This document shows, one piece after another, positions 8,842 through 17,960 of a stretch of DNA of 61,975 nt. The notes under the pieces are model-generated. The model was not told the origin of the DNA. It made no database searches and saw nothing but the letters and a program-made list of their open reading frames with translations. Each line of letters begins with the position of its first letter. Position 1 is the first letter of the stretch. The stretch lies in the NCBI GenBank assembly GCA_013178015.1, contig JABLXR010000022.1:1-61975 (forward strand), in the 5' to 3' direction. Both the position numbers and the translations under genes were made by a program. Origin of the DNA: Anaerolineae bacterium (GTDB lineage: Bacteria > Chloroflexota > Anaerolineae > DRVO01).

Positions 8842-9897
8842 ATGACACACAAGAGTATCCTGAGATTCCTTGCCCTTGGACTGCTGGTCGCTTTTCTTTC
8901 CCTCACGCCAACCGCCGCAGCCGAAGAGCCGTCCCTAACCGCCCAAGCGCCGGTCCCTGTTGCCTTCACCTACCAGGGCCATCTGCTGGACGGCGGCAGC
9001 CCGGCCAATGGCGGCTACGACTTCGAGTTCAGGCTCTTCGATGCCTCTACCGGAGGAAGTGAATGGATGACCTCCGTCACGGTAGAGGACGTAGCCGTGA
9101 GCAACGGCGTCTTTACGAGCATACTCGACTTCGGATCTAACCCCTTTACGGGACCGCTTGTCTGGCTCCAGGTGGGCGTCCGCCCCGGGTCCAGCGACGG
9201 TTCCTACACCATCCTTACCCCTCGCACCCCTCTCACCGCCACTCCTTATGCCCTGGGCTTGCGCTTCGGCACCACCATGATCGGCACCGGCAGTGGGCTC
9301 ACCGTTGCCAGCAGCGACTCCGGCACGGCAATTCTGGGTCAGAGCAATGGCGGCTATGGCGTCTACGGGGCCAGCAGCGGCAGTGGCGCCGCCATCATGG
9401 CCGCCGGGAATGGGCGCATCAAGAGCAGCGCCAAGTCCTACGTCTTCGTGCCCGGCAACCTGGCCGTGCTCCACGCCGCCAGCGTCAATGCCACCTTGCA
9501 GTACTGGGGCCAGGGAGACGTCTCCCTGGTGTCCTCAGGCGCTGGTGACAAGCAGATCGTCTTCCCCGTGACCCTGCCCGCCATCCTCTATGCTCAGCCG
9601 GTGCGGGTGGAGGAAGTCTCCTTCACTTTCAAGCCCACGGGCGCGGGCAGCACTCCCACTCGAGTGGAAGTCTACCGGGCTAAGATGGATGGCACCTACC
9701 GCGTTATAGCCAGCGTGGAGGGAGCCTACATCTGCGAACCGGCCGGGTCGTGGTGCCCACCGGTTACCCTCGACATCACCAGCGACAACGTCCTGGCAGC
9801 CGACGACGGGCAACTGGCGGTGCGCATCTACTGCAACATCCCCTCCGGCGGCAGGATCGAGTTCACCGGTGTGCGGGTGCGGCTGGGACACAGCTAG
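8842..9897 (+). CDS. Secreted protein with FTYQGHL module (paralogue 2)
   Basis: A 351-residue exported protein with a signal peptide (LALGLLVAFLSLTPTAAAEE), then the shared module from AFTYQGHLLDGGSPANGGYD to TPLTATPYALGL. A glycine-rich stretch (GQSNGGYGVYGASSGSG) leads to a C-terminal beta-sandwich-like domain that resembles the one in the gene at 9970. AGGAGG precedes the ATG at 8842. Two cysteines (about residues 300 and 308) could form a disulfide. Less similar to paralogue 3 in DNA than paralogues 1 and 3 are to each other, so it is probably an older copy. Confidence 0.65.
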   Translation: MTHKSILRFLALGLLVAFLSLTPTAAAEEPSLTAQAPVPVAFTYQGHLLDGGSPANGGYDFEFRLFDASTGGSEWMTSVTVEDVAVSNGVFTSILDFGSNPFTGPLVWLQVGVRPGSSDGSYTILTPRTPLTATPYALGLRFGTTMIGTGSGLTVASSDSGTAILGQSNGGYGVYGASSGSGAAIMAAGNGRIKSSAKSYVFVPGNLAVLHAASVNATLQYWGQGDVSLVSSGAGDKQIVFPVTLPAILYAQPVRVEEVSFTFKPTGAGSTPTRVEVYRAKMDGTYRVIASVEGAYICEPAGSWCPPVTLDITSDNVLAADDGQLAVRIYCNIPSGGRIEFTGVRVRLGHS

Positions 9898-9969
9898 GAG
9901 AGAGATGAACATAGCCCAGGGAGACCGGCACGCTCCCTACCGGCCTTCATTCTCCACAGGAGGCGTAAC

Positions 9970-11100
9970 GTGAAGACTCGAACCATGATGCATCTGGCTC
10001 TCTGGCTGCTTCTTGCTGTCCTCCTCTGCGCCTCGCCGGCCGTAGCTGATGAGCCGGACCTTTCCGCCCAGGCCGCCCTCGGTACCGCCTTCACCTACCA
10101 GGGCCGCCTCCTCGACGACAACGCGCCCGCCAACGGCACCTACGACTTCGAGTTCAAGCTCTACGATGGCAGTGACCCGAGCACCGCCACCCAAAGGGGC
10201 AGCACGATCACCGTGGACGATCTGGCCGTGACCAACGGCAACTTCACTGTCTCCCTCGACTTTGGAGGAAGCCACTTCAATGGCCAGGCCCTCTGGCTGC
10301 AGGTAGGGGTGCGCCCCGGCGCCAGCAGCGACCCCTACACGGCACTGTCGCCGCTGACGGCCCTCAATGCCGCCCCCTACGCCCTCGGGTTGAGGCCCGG
10401 AGCCAGACTGACCGGCACAGTCAACGCGGAGCCCATGTTTGCTGCCACCAACACCGGCACTGGAATGGCCCCCGTTGGTGTGTGGGGCAATAGTGTCAAC
10501 GCTGCCGGCGTCTACGGTCAGAGCACCCATAGCATTGGCGTCAGCGGCGTCGGCCCCGTGGGTGTGCAAGGGTACAGTGCTACCGGAGGCGTGGCAATCA
10601 GAGCCTCTGGTACCGGCGTCATCCAGAGCACTGCCAAGTCCTACCTCTGGATCAGCGGCAACTCCCTGCAAAAGGCAGACACGAACGACACCACCCGTTT
10701 CCTCTACGACTATTACGGTGGCTATTACGTGTACGGAGGCACTGATTGGGTTCATAACAAGACCGTCGTGCTGCCGGTCACCATTCCCGGCCAGTTGTAC
10801 GGTCAGAACGTCACCATGACCGGGCTCCGCTTGTACTTCTCCACCTCAGATGACCTCACCGGCATTACCATAGTCGCCATGCGCAGGCAGAACGGGGTGG
10901 GAGCAGGCGATGAAATCTTTCGCGACGACACAGACCGGGTCTGCCCGGGGGCGCAGTGCGTGCAGCATTGGGACCTGACGACAAACAACGTCCTCAGCGA
11001 CCAGCGCGGCATCGTCTACCTCGCCATCCAGTGTGGCTTTGCTGGCAGTGGTTCCTGGGTGCAGATCGGCGGCGCCCGCCTGACCCTGGAACACGACTAG
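9970..11100 (+). CDS. Secreted protein with FTYQGRL module (paralogue 3)
   Basis: A 376-residue exported protein. The start is a GTG eight bases after AGGAGG, followed by a signal peptide ending near SPAVADE. The shared module (AFTYQGRLLDDNAPANGTYD to LTALNAAPYALGL) is almost base-for-base the same as in the gene at 7142. A linker of glycine-valine turns (VYGQSTHSIGVSGVGPVGVQ) leads to a C-terminal domain like that of paralogue 2. Its function is not known; the mosaic of shared N-terminus and exchangeable C-terminus suggests surface proteins that diversify by recombination. Confidence 0.65.
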   Translation: MKTRTMMHLALWLLLAVLLCASPAVADEPDLSAQAALGTAFTYQGRLLDDNAPANGTYDFEFKLYDGSDPSTATQRGSTITVDDLAVTNGNFTVSLDFGGSHFNGQALWLQVGVRPGASSDPYTALSPLTALNAAPYALGLRPGARLTGTVNAEPMFAATNTGTGMAPVGVWGNSVNAAGVYGQSTHSIGVSGVGPVGVQGYSATGGVAIRASGTGVIQSTAKSYLWISGNSLQKADTNDTTRFLYDYYGGYYVYGGTDWVHNKTVVLPVTIPGQLYGQNVTMTGLRLYFSTSDDLTGITIVAMRRQNGVGAGDEIFRDDTDRVCPGAQCVQHWDLTTNNVLSDQRGIVYLAIQCGFAGSGSWVQIGGARLTLEHD

Positions 11101-11112
11101 AGGAGGCGTGCC

Positions 11113-11421
11113 ATGCCACAGAGCCCAAGACCTCGCGCCCACAAGAGCCTCTACCTCGGAACGGTCGTCCTGCTCGCCCTGCTCCTGGTCGGCGGCGCGG
11201 CCCTGGCCCAGACCGGTGGCCCCTACGACCTCACCTGGCACACCTTCGACGGAGGCGGCGGCACCACCTCCGGTGGTCCCTATGCCCTCTCCGGCACCAT
11301 CGGCCAGCCCGACGCTCAAGTCATGACCGGCGACCCCTACACCCTCCAGGGAGGCTTCTGGGGCGGCTCTGCCTCCGGCATCGTCGTCTATACTCCCCTG
11401 GTGCTGCGGAACGCGGGGTAG
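11113..11421 (+). CDS. Small secreted GGPYDLTWHTFDGGG protein (copy 2)
   Basis: A 102-residue paralogue of the protein at 8447. It has a simple signal peptide (TVVLLALLLVGGAALAQ) and then the same core and the same YTPLVLRNAG end. The DNA of about 225 bp (8580-8806 against about 11195-11421) differs at only a handful of places, which points to recent duplication or gene conversion. AGGAGG precedes the ATG. Its TAG stop is also the first bases of the AGGTTATAGG-family element that follows. Confidence 0.7.
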   Translation: MPQSPRPRAHKSLYLGTVVLLALLLVGGAALAQTGGPYDLTWHTFDGGGGTTSGGPYALSGTIGQPDAQVMTGDPYTLQGGFWGGSASGIVVYTPLVLRNAG

Positions 11422-11490
11422 GTTGTAGGCTATAGGTTACAGGGGATAGGGAGGCAGCTCTTGCTTCTCGTTCCCTATCCCCTGTGATCT
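11421..11490. repeat. Snap-back element, AGGTTATAGGGGAT word family (copy 1)
   Basis: A left arm of GGTTGTAGG, CTATAGGTTACAGGGGATAG words, a loop of about 20 bases, and a right arm ending CCCTATCCCCTGTGATCT. It starts at the stop codon of the small secreted protein gene. It can act as a hairpin terminator for the plus-strand set. Confidence 0.7.
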
Positions 11491-11700
11491 GCTTCTGGCA
11501 AGAGCTCACAATCGGGGGAAGACTCGTAAGCCGCGATCCCGACCCCGAGAACCCCGGAACTGGAGGCTGCAAGGCCGGCCCCTCGACCGCCTGAGGGGGC
11601 GAGCCGACGGCAATCTGGCGGCCTCAGGTCTCCCTTGAGGAGTCCGCCCCCCTGAGGCGTAGCGCCACCCAGACAGGGACGCCTGCTGCCATAGATCTCC

Positions 11701-11817
11701 TCGCGCGTGGGCGCGCGAACTCCTCGAGGGTTGTTCGCTCCTTCCCCTGAGGACTCCGCGCCCCCACCCCACGTCTCCCACTGGAGCCCTTTCGCGCGTG
11801 GGCGCGCGAACTCCTCG
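11701..11817. repeat. 26-bp direct repeat, 91-bp period, in a gene-free stretch
   Basis: TCGCGCGTGGGCGCGCGAAC plus CTCCTCG occurs at 11701-11726 and again at 11792-11817. CCTGAGGAG-type words also recur around it. The whole stretch 11491-11940 contains no gene that I can support. It looks like decayed tandem units about 91 bp long. Confidence 0.6.
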
Positions 11818-11940
11818 GGAGCCGTCGGCCCTTTCCCTGAGGAGTGGGCCGGCGAAGCCAAGCTACTCGAGGGCCTGAGAGCGGAGCTACGAGAGCTTGA
11901 GGATGCCCGCTACCAGCTTCCCTGAGTACGCTCCGCCAGT

Positions 11941-12051
11941 ACAGGTTCCAGGGGATAGGACCGTGGGGAGTAGAGCTCTCGCTGGAGATATGCCCCCTAT
12001 CCCCTGTAACCTATCCCCTATCCCCTATAACCTATCCCCTGCCCTATCCCC
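11941..12051. repeat. Snap-back element, AGGTTATAGGGGAT family (copy 2)
   Basis: One left-arm unit at 11941-11960 and a longer right arm of CCCCTATCCCCTGTAACC words up to 12051. It covers the 3' end of the minus-strand connector gene and supplies its TAG stop at 12044-12046. Confidence 0.7.
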
Positions 12052-12649
12052 AACTCACCCACGCCGGCGCTGATGCCGGGCGCAACGCCTTCAGCCGCGC
12101 CCGGAACAGGGCCAACATGGACTGCCCCCAGTCGCTCATCATCCGAGCCGCGCCCGAGGGCCAGGAGTACTCCCGCGCCATGGAGGCCGCCTTGGCCAGA
12201 GCCGCGTACCCCGCCGCCCCCGTCACCAGCAGGCTGAGCCACTCCCGGGGCACCGTCGTCTCCGACGCCCCCTCCAGCCCAGAGATGGTATGCTCCCCGG
12301 CGTAGAGCACGTGCACCATGTCGCCCGGCGCCGGCTCCACCACCGTATACAGATGGGCCACCCCATCCCTAACCTCGAAAGGCACCACATTGGGCGGATA
12401 CGATCCTCCCTCGTAGGGCCACCACACCTCCTCTACCCACAACAGCCCCGCCAGAGAAGCCAGGGGCACCTCCCGCCCGCCCAGGTCAAGAGTGACGTCA
12501 CCGCTCAAGCTCAGCGGCAGCCGCTGCGATACGTCCGCCAGCGCTAGGCTCAGGGCCGCATCCAACTCCTCCTCCGTCCACGATGACCCAGCCCGGTCCT
12601 TCAGCAAATCCATCAACGCCGCCCGATAGCCACCTATGTCGTCAGCCAA
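12044..12649 (-). CDS. Phage head-tail connector-like protein
   Basis: A 201-residue protein of the type found between capsid and tail genes. It has an N-terminal helical part (ALMDLLKDRAGSSWTEEELD), a middle beta region with WVEEVWWPYEGGSYPP, and a C-terminal helical pack (LVTGAAGYAALAKAASMARE) ending with helices rich in R and A. The start is a TTG at 12649, five bases after GGGAGG. Assignment to connector or adaptor (gp6-like) rests on this layout and the phage context; confidence in the exact role is moderate. The stop codon is inside the repeat element. Confidence 0.5.
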   Translation of the reverse strand: MADDIGGYRAALMDLLKDRAGSSWTEEELDAALSLALADVSQRLPLSLSGDVTLDLGGREVPLASLAGLLWVEEVWWPYEGGSYPPNVVPFEVRDGVAHLYTVVEPAPGDMVHVLYAGEHTISGLEGASETTVPREWLSLLVTGAAGYAALAKAASMAREYSWPSGAARMMSDWGQSMLALFRARLKALRPASAPAWVSWG

Positions 12650-12666
12650 CGCAACCTCCCGTGTGA

Positions 12667-12768
12667 CCCCGAGGGGGGAGAGGGGGAGACGCGGAGATGG
12701 GGAGACAGGGAGACACGGAGACAGGTTGGCTCCCCCTCTCCCCCTCTCCCCCTCTCCGCGTCTCCTCA
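12667..12768. repeat. Snap-back element, GGAGACACGGAGA word family (copy 1)
   Basis: The left arm has GGGGGAGACGCGGAGATGGG-type words and the right arm the complementary CCCCCTCTCCGCGTCTCC words. The TGA stop of the minus-strand gene at 12766 is at its edge. It lies between two phage-type genes. Confidence 0.7.
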
Positions 12769-13038
12769 GTACCTACACACCACCACCGCATCCCCGGCGT
12801 TGTGTTCGTCCAGCATCATCACCAACACCCGGTCGCCCACCTCCAGCGCCGTCACCTCCAGGCTCACCGGCACTGCCTGGAGGTAGGTCGAGATCGAACC
12901 CACCGGCTGCACCGTGGCCGTGTGAGTCTGGCCGTCGAACCCGCGCACCACCGCCCGCACCATTCCCCACTTTGGCCCTTTGTCCGCCTCGACCACCTTC
13001 ACCTCCCCAAGGCGCCTTCCTCCACCCACCGGTACCAC
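12766..13038 (-). CDS. Small phage-type protein with an OB-like beta barrel
   Basis: A 90-residue protein of mostly alternating beta pattern: KWGMVRAVVRGFDGQTHTAT, VTALEVGDRVLVMML, then DAVVVCRY. This resembles the OB-fold of phage neck or baseplate spike proteins (the gp5/gpV N-domain type), but the match is by pattern only. The start is GTG 13038, directly after GGGGAGAG. It is followed 116 bp later by the connector-like gene on the same strand, with a repeat element between. Confidence 0.4.
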   Translation of the reverse strand: MVPVGGGRRLGEVKVVEADKGPKWGMVRAVVRGFDGQTHTATVQPVGSISTYLQAVPVSLEVTALEVGDRVLVMMLDEHNAGDAVVVCRY

Positions 13039-13198
13039 CTCTCCCCTTCGTATCGCCTAGTACCTCGGTACCATTTTCCTATAAAGAACCGTTCCTCCTG
13101 GGCCGAGTCTTTTCGGAGGGGGGCTGGGCCCGGACCGACGGCCCGGACAGCATCTGTTACTGCGCCGGTGCGCAGACCCGCACCAGACGGACAATGGC

Positions 13199-15827
13199 AT
13201 GGCTACACCAGGGGCAAAGAAGCCGTTCGCTCACCACCGCGTCATCCTGACCGGTGCCGCCTTCTTCGTCGCGGCGGCAGCAGCGGTGATCGCCTTCTAC
13301 CTCGCCACTACCAGCACTCTCAACTACATGACACGCATCTGGGCCCAGCAGAAAGATGCCGCCCTTGAAGCCGTCCTCGACGGCCACCTGCGTCAGAGCC
13401 TGGCTCACCAGGTGAAGCAGTACGCCGTCTGGGACGAGACCGTGACCTTCGTGCGCCACCCGGACCAGGACTGGGCAGTTCACAACCTGGATTGGCTGGT
13501 GAGGAACAGGGACGTGAGCGGAGTCGCCGTCCTGACCCGGGAGGGCCACCAGGTACACCGTACCGGTGTCCTGGAGACTTGGCCCGAGGAGATCGTCAAT
13601 TCCGCGCTCCAGCACTTGACCCGGAGTCTGCTCGAGCGACCCGCGGACGAAGTCATGCTCTACCGGCCGGAGGAGAACGCTCTCTACTGGCTGGCCGCCT
13701 CCCGCATAGTCTCCAGTGGGGACAAGGAACGCCTCGGCCACTACGCCGGCTTCCTGGTCTTCGCCCGCCAGATCAGTCCCGAGGACCTGGCCTACCTGGG
13801 TCGCGCCACCGGCGTCTACAACGTGGCCCTTCACTCGCCCCCCGCCAGCACCAACCTGGCCCTGCGGCTCAACTACGCTGAGGCGGGGGCCCAGAAGTCG
13901 GTCGAATCCAGCTTCCTTCCCCTCCACCGCTACATCGGACCTCCCGGAGCCGCCCTGAAGTATGACGTCTACATGCCCATGGCGGAGACCGAGCTCTCCC
14001 GCTGGCGCGTAGGCACCGTGCTCAGCGTGGCCTTCATCCTGCTGGCCGTGGCCGGCAGTCTCGCCACTACTTACAGGCTAGCCGTGCGCCCCTTCCTTAG
14101 CCTGTCTGACGCCGTTTCTCAGTTCATACACACCGGCCGCTGGGACCCACCCGCTCCCCGCTATCGCGAAGTCCAGCTTGTCACCGACACCTTCACCGAG
14201 GCGCTGGAGCAACGCCTGGCCGCCGAGCGCAACGAGAGACAGCGCGCCGACGAACTGCAGCTCATCCTCGATCACCTGCCTGCCTGCGTGTTCTTCAAAG
14301 ACGCCGAGGGACGCTACGTCACCGCCAACCGCCAGATGGCCAAGCTACTGGGCGTGTCCGAGTCGGCCCTGGTGGGCAAGACCTGTAGCGACTTCTTCTC
14401 CCCCGGTTTCGCCGAAGAGCTGAAGCGACAGGACGACCTGGTCCTCTCCGCCGGAGAATCGGTGGAAGTCGAGCAACAGACTGAGATCGGGGGGCGGCGT
14501 CTGCAGGTCCGCATGATCAAGGTGCCCCTGCACAACCCCACCGGCGACGTCATCGGGCTGGTCGGCCTCGGGTTCGACATGACCGAAAGGCGCCAACTGG
14601 AAGAAGCCTTACGGCAGGCCCAGAAGCTGGAAGCGGTTGGCCAGCTGGCCGGGGGCATAGCCCACGACTTCAATAACATTCTCACCTCCATATTGGCAGG
14701 GGTGGACCTGGCCCTGGCTCAGGTGCCGGCCGGAGAGCCGCTGCACGACGACCTGTCCGAAGTGCGGACGGCCGCCGAGAAGGCGTCCCTCATCACCCGC
14801 CAGTTGCTCTTCCTCAGCCGCAGCAGAGAGCCGGAGAAACACTACCTGGACTGCAACGAGCTCATCGCCACCTTCAACAGCCTGCTCCATCGCCTGGTCG
14901 GCGAGGACATAACCGTGAACCTGGACCTCAACGCCGAGACCGCCACAGTGCTGGCAGACCGAGTGCAGATCGAGCAGATCCTCCTGAACTTGGCCCTCAA
15001 CGCTCGCGATGCCATGCCCGGCGGAGGCACCCTGGCTATCAGGACAACCACGATCGGCGAGAGCGATCTGCTCCAGCACGTCCCCGACCTGAAGCCCTCT
15101 CCCGGCAACTTTCAGTCGGTCTCCGAATGGCGCGCATTGTGGCGCCCAGCACGTCCCCGACCTGAAGCCCTCTCCCGGCAACCCGCGTTACCTGCTCATC
15201 AGTGTCCACGACACCGGCAAAGGGATGCCACCCGAGGTTCAGGCGCGAGCCTTCGAGCCCTTCTTCACTACCAAACGAGATCACGGCACCGGGCTGGGCC
15301 TGGCCATAGTCCAACGCATCACCAGAGACCACCAGGGGCACATCTGGCTCGAGACCTTTCCCGACCAGGGCTCCGCTTTCTACGTAGCCCTGCCCCTAAC
15401 CGACGAACTTACAGCTGCATCCCCACCGCAGGATCAGCAGGAAGATGTGGCATCGGGAGACGAGATCATCCTGGTGGTGGAAGACGACGAGGTGGTACGG
15501 AGCTTGACCGAGCGATTGCTCCATAGGCAGGGCTACCGAACCGTCATCGCCAGCAGCCCCAAGGAGGCGCTGGCAATCCTGGAGACGCTCCCCCAACCCC
15601 CGGTGCTTCTCTTCAGCGACGTCGTAATGCCGGAGATGAACGGGCTGGAACTGGCTCAGATCATCAAGAAGCGCATCCCCTCACTGAAGGTGCTGCTCAC
15701 CTCCGGCTACCCCAACGAGACCATGGCCGCCCGCGGCATCGAGGACAACGGGTACAAGATCCTCCCCAAGCCCTACACTGCCGCCACCCTCACCCAGGCC
15801 ATCCGCGAAGTCCTGGACGGTGGATAG
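13199..15827 (+). pseudogene. Hybrid histidine kinase (CHASE4-PAS-HisKA-HATPase-REC) broken by a 73-bp duplication
   Basis: The N-terminus has a membrane helix (FFVAAAAAVIAFYLATTS), a CHASE4-like sensor domain (residues about 45-270) and a second membrane helix. A PAS domain (LQLILDHLPACVFFKDAEGR), HisKA with GGIAHDFNNILTS, and the first half of the ATPase domain follow. The reading frame then shifts. The missing part (TGKGMPPEV, FEPFFTTK, GTGLGLAIV) and a receiver domain (LLFSDVVMPEMNG) continue in another frame. A 37-bp sequence at 15073-15109 recurs at 15146-15182; taking out one 73-bp copy restores a single 851-residue protein. As it stands, translation gives a kinase without a complete ATPase lobe, and possibly a free receiver from the ATG at 15225. 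A sequencing or assembly error is the alternative. Confidence 0.8.
15073..15182. repeat. 37-bp direct repeat that breaks the kinase gene
   Basis: Bases 15073-15109 and 15146-15182 are identical (starting CCAGCACGTCCCCGACC), with 36 unrelated bases between. The 73-bp period is not a multiple of three, so it shifts the frame inside the ATPase domain. Confidence 0.9.
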
Positions 15828-15907
15828 TGCATGGAGGCTTGTGGCCAGCAGGGAATGAGCCTCCCACCAGCCGCCGCCATGCACTACCTACCCTCCACTA
15901 TCTACTC
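15824..15907. repeat. Snap-back element, GTGGATAGTGCA word family (copy 1)
   Basis: The left arm is GTGGATAGTGCATGG. The right arm is CCATGCACTACC, then CCTCCACTATCTACTCC. It sits between the converging kinase and capsid genes; the kinase TAG lies in the left arm and the capsid TAG borders the right arm. A two-way terminator role fits. Confidence 0.7.
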
Positions 15908-17821
15908 CTACGTCACGTTCGCCTTGTACAGCCCTCGATAGTCGGCCACACCGCAGCAGATGAAGAAGCGCACCTTCACCCGCAACTCATCGTTGGTGAA
16001 CATCGAACCCACCATGTCGTCCGCCGCGGCGAAGATCTCCGGCTCGCGGCGGCCCTGCAACCATCCCAGAACCACGTGCTCGGCCACGCTCGGGTCCGTG
16101 GCTAACGCCCAGTCGTTCGGGTCCGACCAGGCCGGCACCACGATCACCTCGAAATCATCGTACCAGGGGTTGACGTCGTTATCCCCCACTCCCGGCTTGT
16201 TGACGCTGTTGCGGATCACCATGCCCGTCGAGCGCAACTGCACCGGTACTAGCAGGTACCGCGCCGGGACTCCTAGCTTGCGCGAGCTGCCCGGTTCCGT
16301 CTGCGACATCACCGCTACCTGGCCAGCGTCGAAACTGGCGAAGTCTAGCGCCTCCGCTCCCAAGTTGGCGCGGGTGGCGTCGAACAGCGGCTCTCCATCT
16401 GCCATCAGCGGCCCCACACCCCCATTGGCGGTGAACACCGCCGCCACCGCGTCCGACACCGTGTTCCACGCAGCCGAACCCAGAAGCTGGGGGATGGCCC
16501 GTACGGCCTCCACGTCGTCCGCCATGATCATCTCCAGGGTGACGCCGACGTAGTTGCCCTTCTTGACGATCTCCGCCGTCTCCTGCAAGTCACCCCAGGT
16601 CTTCTCGGTGTAGGCATTGCCCTCCGCCACCGTGGAGAGCGAAGAGAACCCCTGCACCCGGATCATCTTCATGTCCTGAAAGCGCTCCAGGTCCCGGTTG
16701 GCCACGATGGGCTCCCACCAGCGCTCGCGCCGGTTGTAGGCCTGCAACATCACCTTGTTGAGTACATCCGCCGTGACCTCAGTCATGGTGCTGGTGCTGA
16801 CGTTGGCCAGTTGAGCCCGCTCGGGGTAAGCCCTCCCGTGGAATCCTTCGTCCCCCGTCAGCAACAGGTACAGCTCCCGTATGCCCGACAGCCGCGGTAT
16901 GGACGTGGCATCCTCCGGCACCGGTAACCCGAACAGCCTCTGCGCCGCCAGCCGCACCCGGTCCATCTCATCCCGCATGGAGAGACGACCGCCCACGCCG
17001 CGCACTACCTGCCCCTCCACCAGCCTGGCCCAGGTCTCCTGCTTGGCCTGCAAGCTGCGCTGCAGCTCCTCCGGCCGGAAGACCCGCCCGGCGAACTGAG
17101 CTCGCACCTCATCTTTCATCGGCTGCGGTAGGTCCGACCCTCGCAGCGCTGTCTCCAGCAGGTAGGAGCACTGGACCGCCAGCACTTCCCGCGACTTCTC
17201 CAACGCCAGGCCCACCTGTGTCCCTTCCTCTTCCAGGTCCTCTTCCGTCGTCACTTCCGCCACGACCTCTTCCATCAATCCTCCTCGCCCGGCATTCAGC
17301 GCGCGCAGGAAGGCCCCGCCTGCCGCCGGGTTGTACACTACGTCCAGGCTGTTCACCTTGACGATGCGAGCTACCTCTCGGGCCCCCGGGCGCCGCTCCA
17401 CGTACAGGTCGGCCGAGAGGCCGATGTTGGGCCCCATCTCGCCCTGCTCCTGAGCTGCCAGCACCTCCTCCGCCAGCCGGATCACCAGGTCCGCCTTGGG
17501 CCCGTGACAGGCCAGACGGCCAATGACCGCCTGCCCCGTCCAGCGCACGTCCGTCAACACTCCCACTACGTCCTCGATGGCCCGCCCTCCGGGACGACCG
17601 TGGTCCAGAGGGCCGGCGTGGTTGGCGAAGACGGTCACACCCTCCCACAACCCCTCCTCCACCGACCGGCGCAACACCGAGGCCGCGTACACCAGCCCGT
17701 TAGCCGCCCCCGCCCGTATGCATATCACCTCGAACGTGCGCGGCCGCACCTGGTCCGGCAGCACTGCTCCCAGAGACGTCCGCACCGCCACCGCCTGCTC
17801 CTGCAACTCCATTACCACCAT
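15908..17821 (-). CDS. Prohead protease-major capsid fusion (HK97-like)
   Basis: A protein of about 637 residues. The first 210 residues look like a phage prohead protease (GVTVFANHAGPLDHGRPGGR with a histidine, then a VARIVKVNSLDVVYNPAAGG strand). A helical, acidic scaffold-like linker (residues about 190-310) follows. The last 320 residues resemble a Mu gpT/HK97-type major capsid protein (LANVSTSTMTEVTADVLNK, then GVTLEMIMADDV and a C-terminal beta part). I chose the ATG at 17821, four bases after GGAGG. Fusions of protease, scaffold and capsid are known in some tailed phages. It follows the portal gene, in the normal packaging order. Confidence 0.75.
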   Translation of the reverse strand: MVVMELQEQAVAVRTSLGAVLPDQVRPRTFEVICIRAGAANGLVYAASVLRRSVEEGLWEGVTVFANHAGPLDHGRPGGRAIEDVVGVLTDVRWTGQAVIGRLACHGPKADLVIRLAEEVLAAQEQGEMGPNIGLSADLYVERRPGAREVARIVKVNSLDVVYNPAAGGAFLRALNAGRGGLMEEVVAEVTTEEDLEEEGTQVGLALEKSREVLAVQCSYLLETALRGSDLPQPMKDEVRAQFAGRVFRPEELQRSLQAKQETWARLVEGQVVRGVGGRLSMRDEMDRVRLAAQRLFGLPVPEDATSIPRLSGIRELYLLLTGDEGFHGRAYPERAQLANVSTSTMTEVTADVLNKVMLQAYNRRERWWEPIVANRDLERFQDMKMIRVQGFSSLSTVAEGNAYTEKTWGDLQETAEIVKKGNYVGVTLEMIMADDVEAVRAIPQLLGSAAWNTVSDAVAAVFTANGGVGPLMADGEPLFDATRANLGAEALDFASFDAGQVAVMSQTEPGSSRKLGVPARYLLVPVQLRSTGMVIRNSVNKPGVGDNDVNPWYDDFEVIVVPAWSDPNDWALATDPSVAEHVVLGWLQGRREPEIFAAADDMVGSMFTNDELRVKVRFFICCGVADYRGLYKANVT

Positions 17822-17840
17822 CTTTCCTCCAACCAGTAAG

Positions 17841-17960
17841 GCCACAGAGCCACGGAGACACAGAGAAGGGAATAGGTTACAGGTTATAGGGAATAGGGCA
17901 GGGTCGCTGGATGCACATCCCTATAACCTATCCCCTATTCCCTATGACCTGTCCCCTGCC
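17841..17960. repeat. Two adjoining elements: CACGGAGACACAGAG words, then AGGTTATAGGGAAT words
   Basis: Bases 17841-17867 carry GCCACAGAGCCACGGAGAC; its counterpart in reverse is at 18213-18243 on the other side of the small gene. Bases 17868-17960 are a full AGGTTATAGG-family hairpin with a loop around GTCGCTGGATGC. The TGA stop of the minus-strand gene at 17961 is adjacent. Confidence 0.7.

Noticed and set aside
12667-12768. A second CRISPR array in the GGAGACACGG element
   Set aside because: The words are short, variable and form inverted arms without unique spacers.
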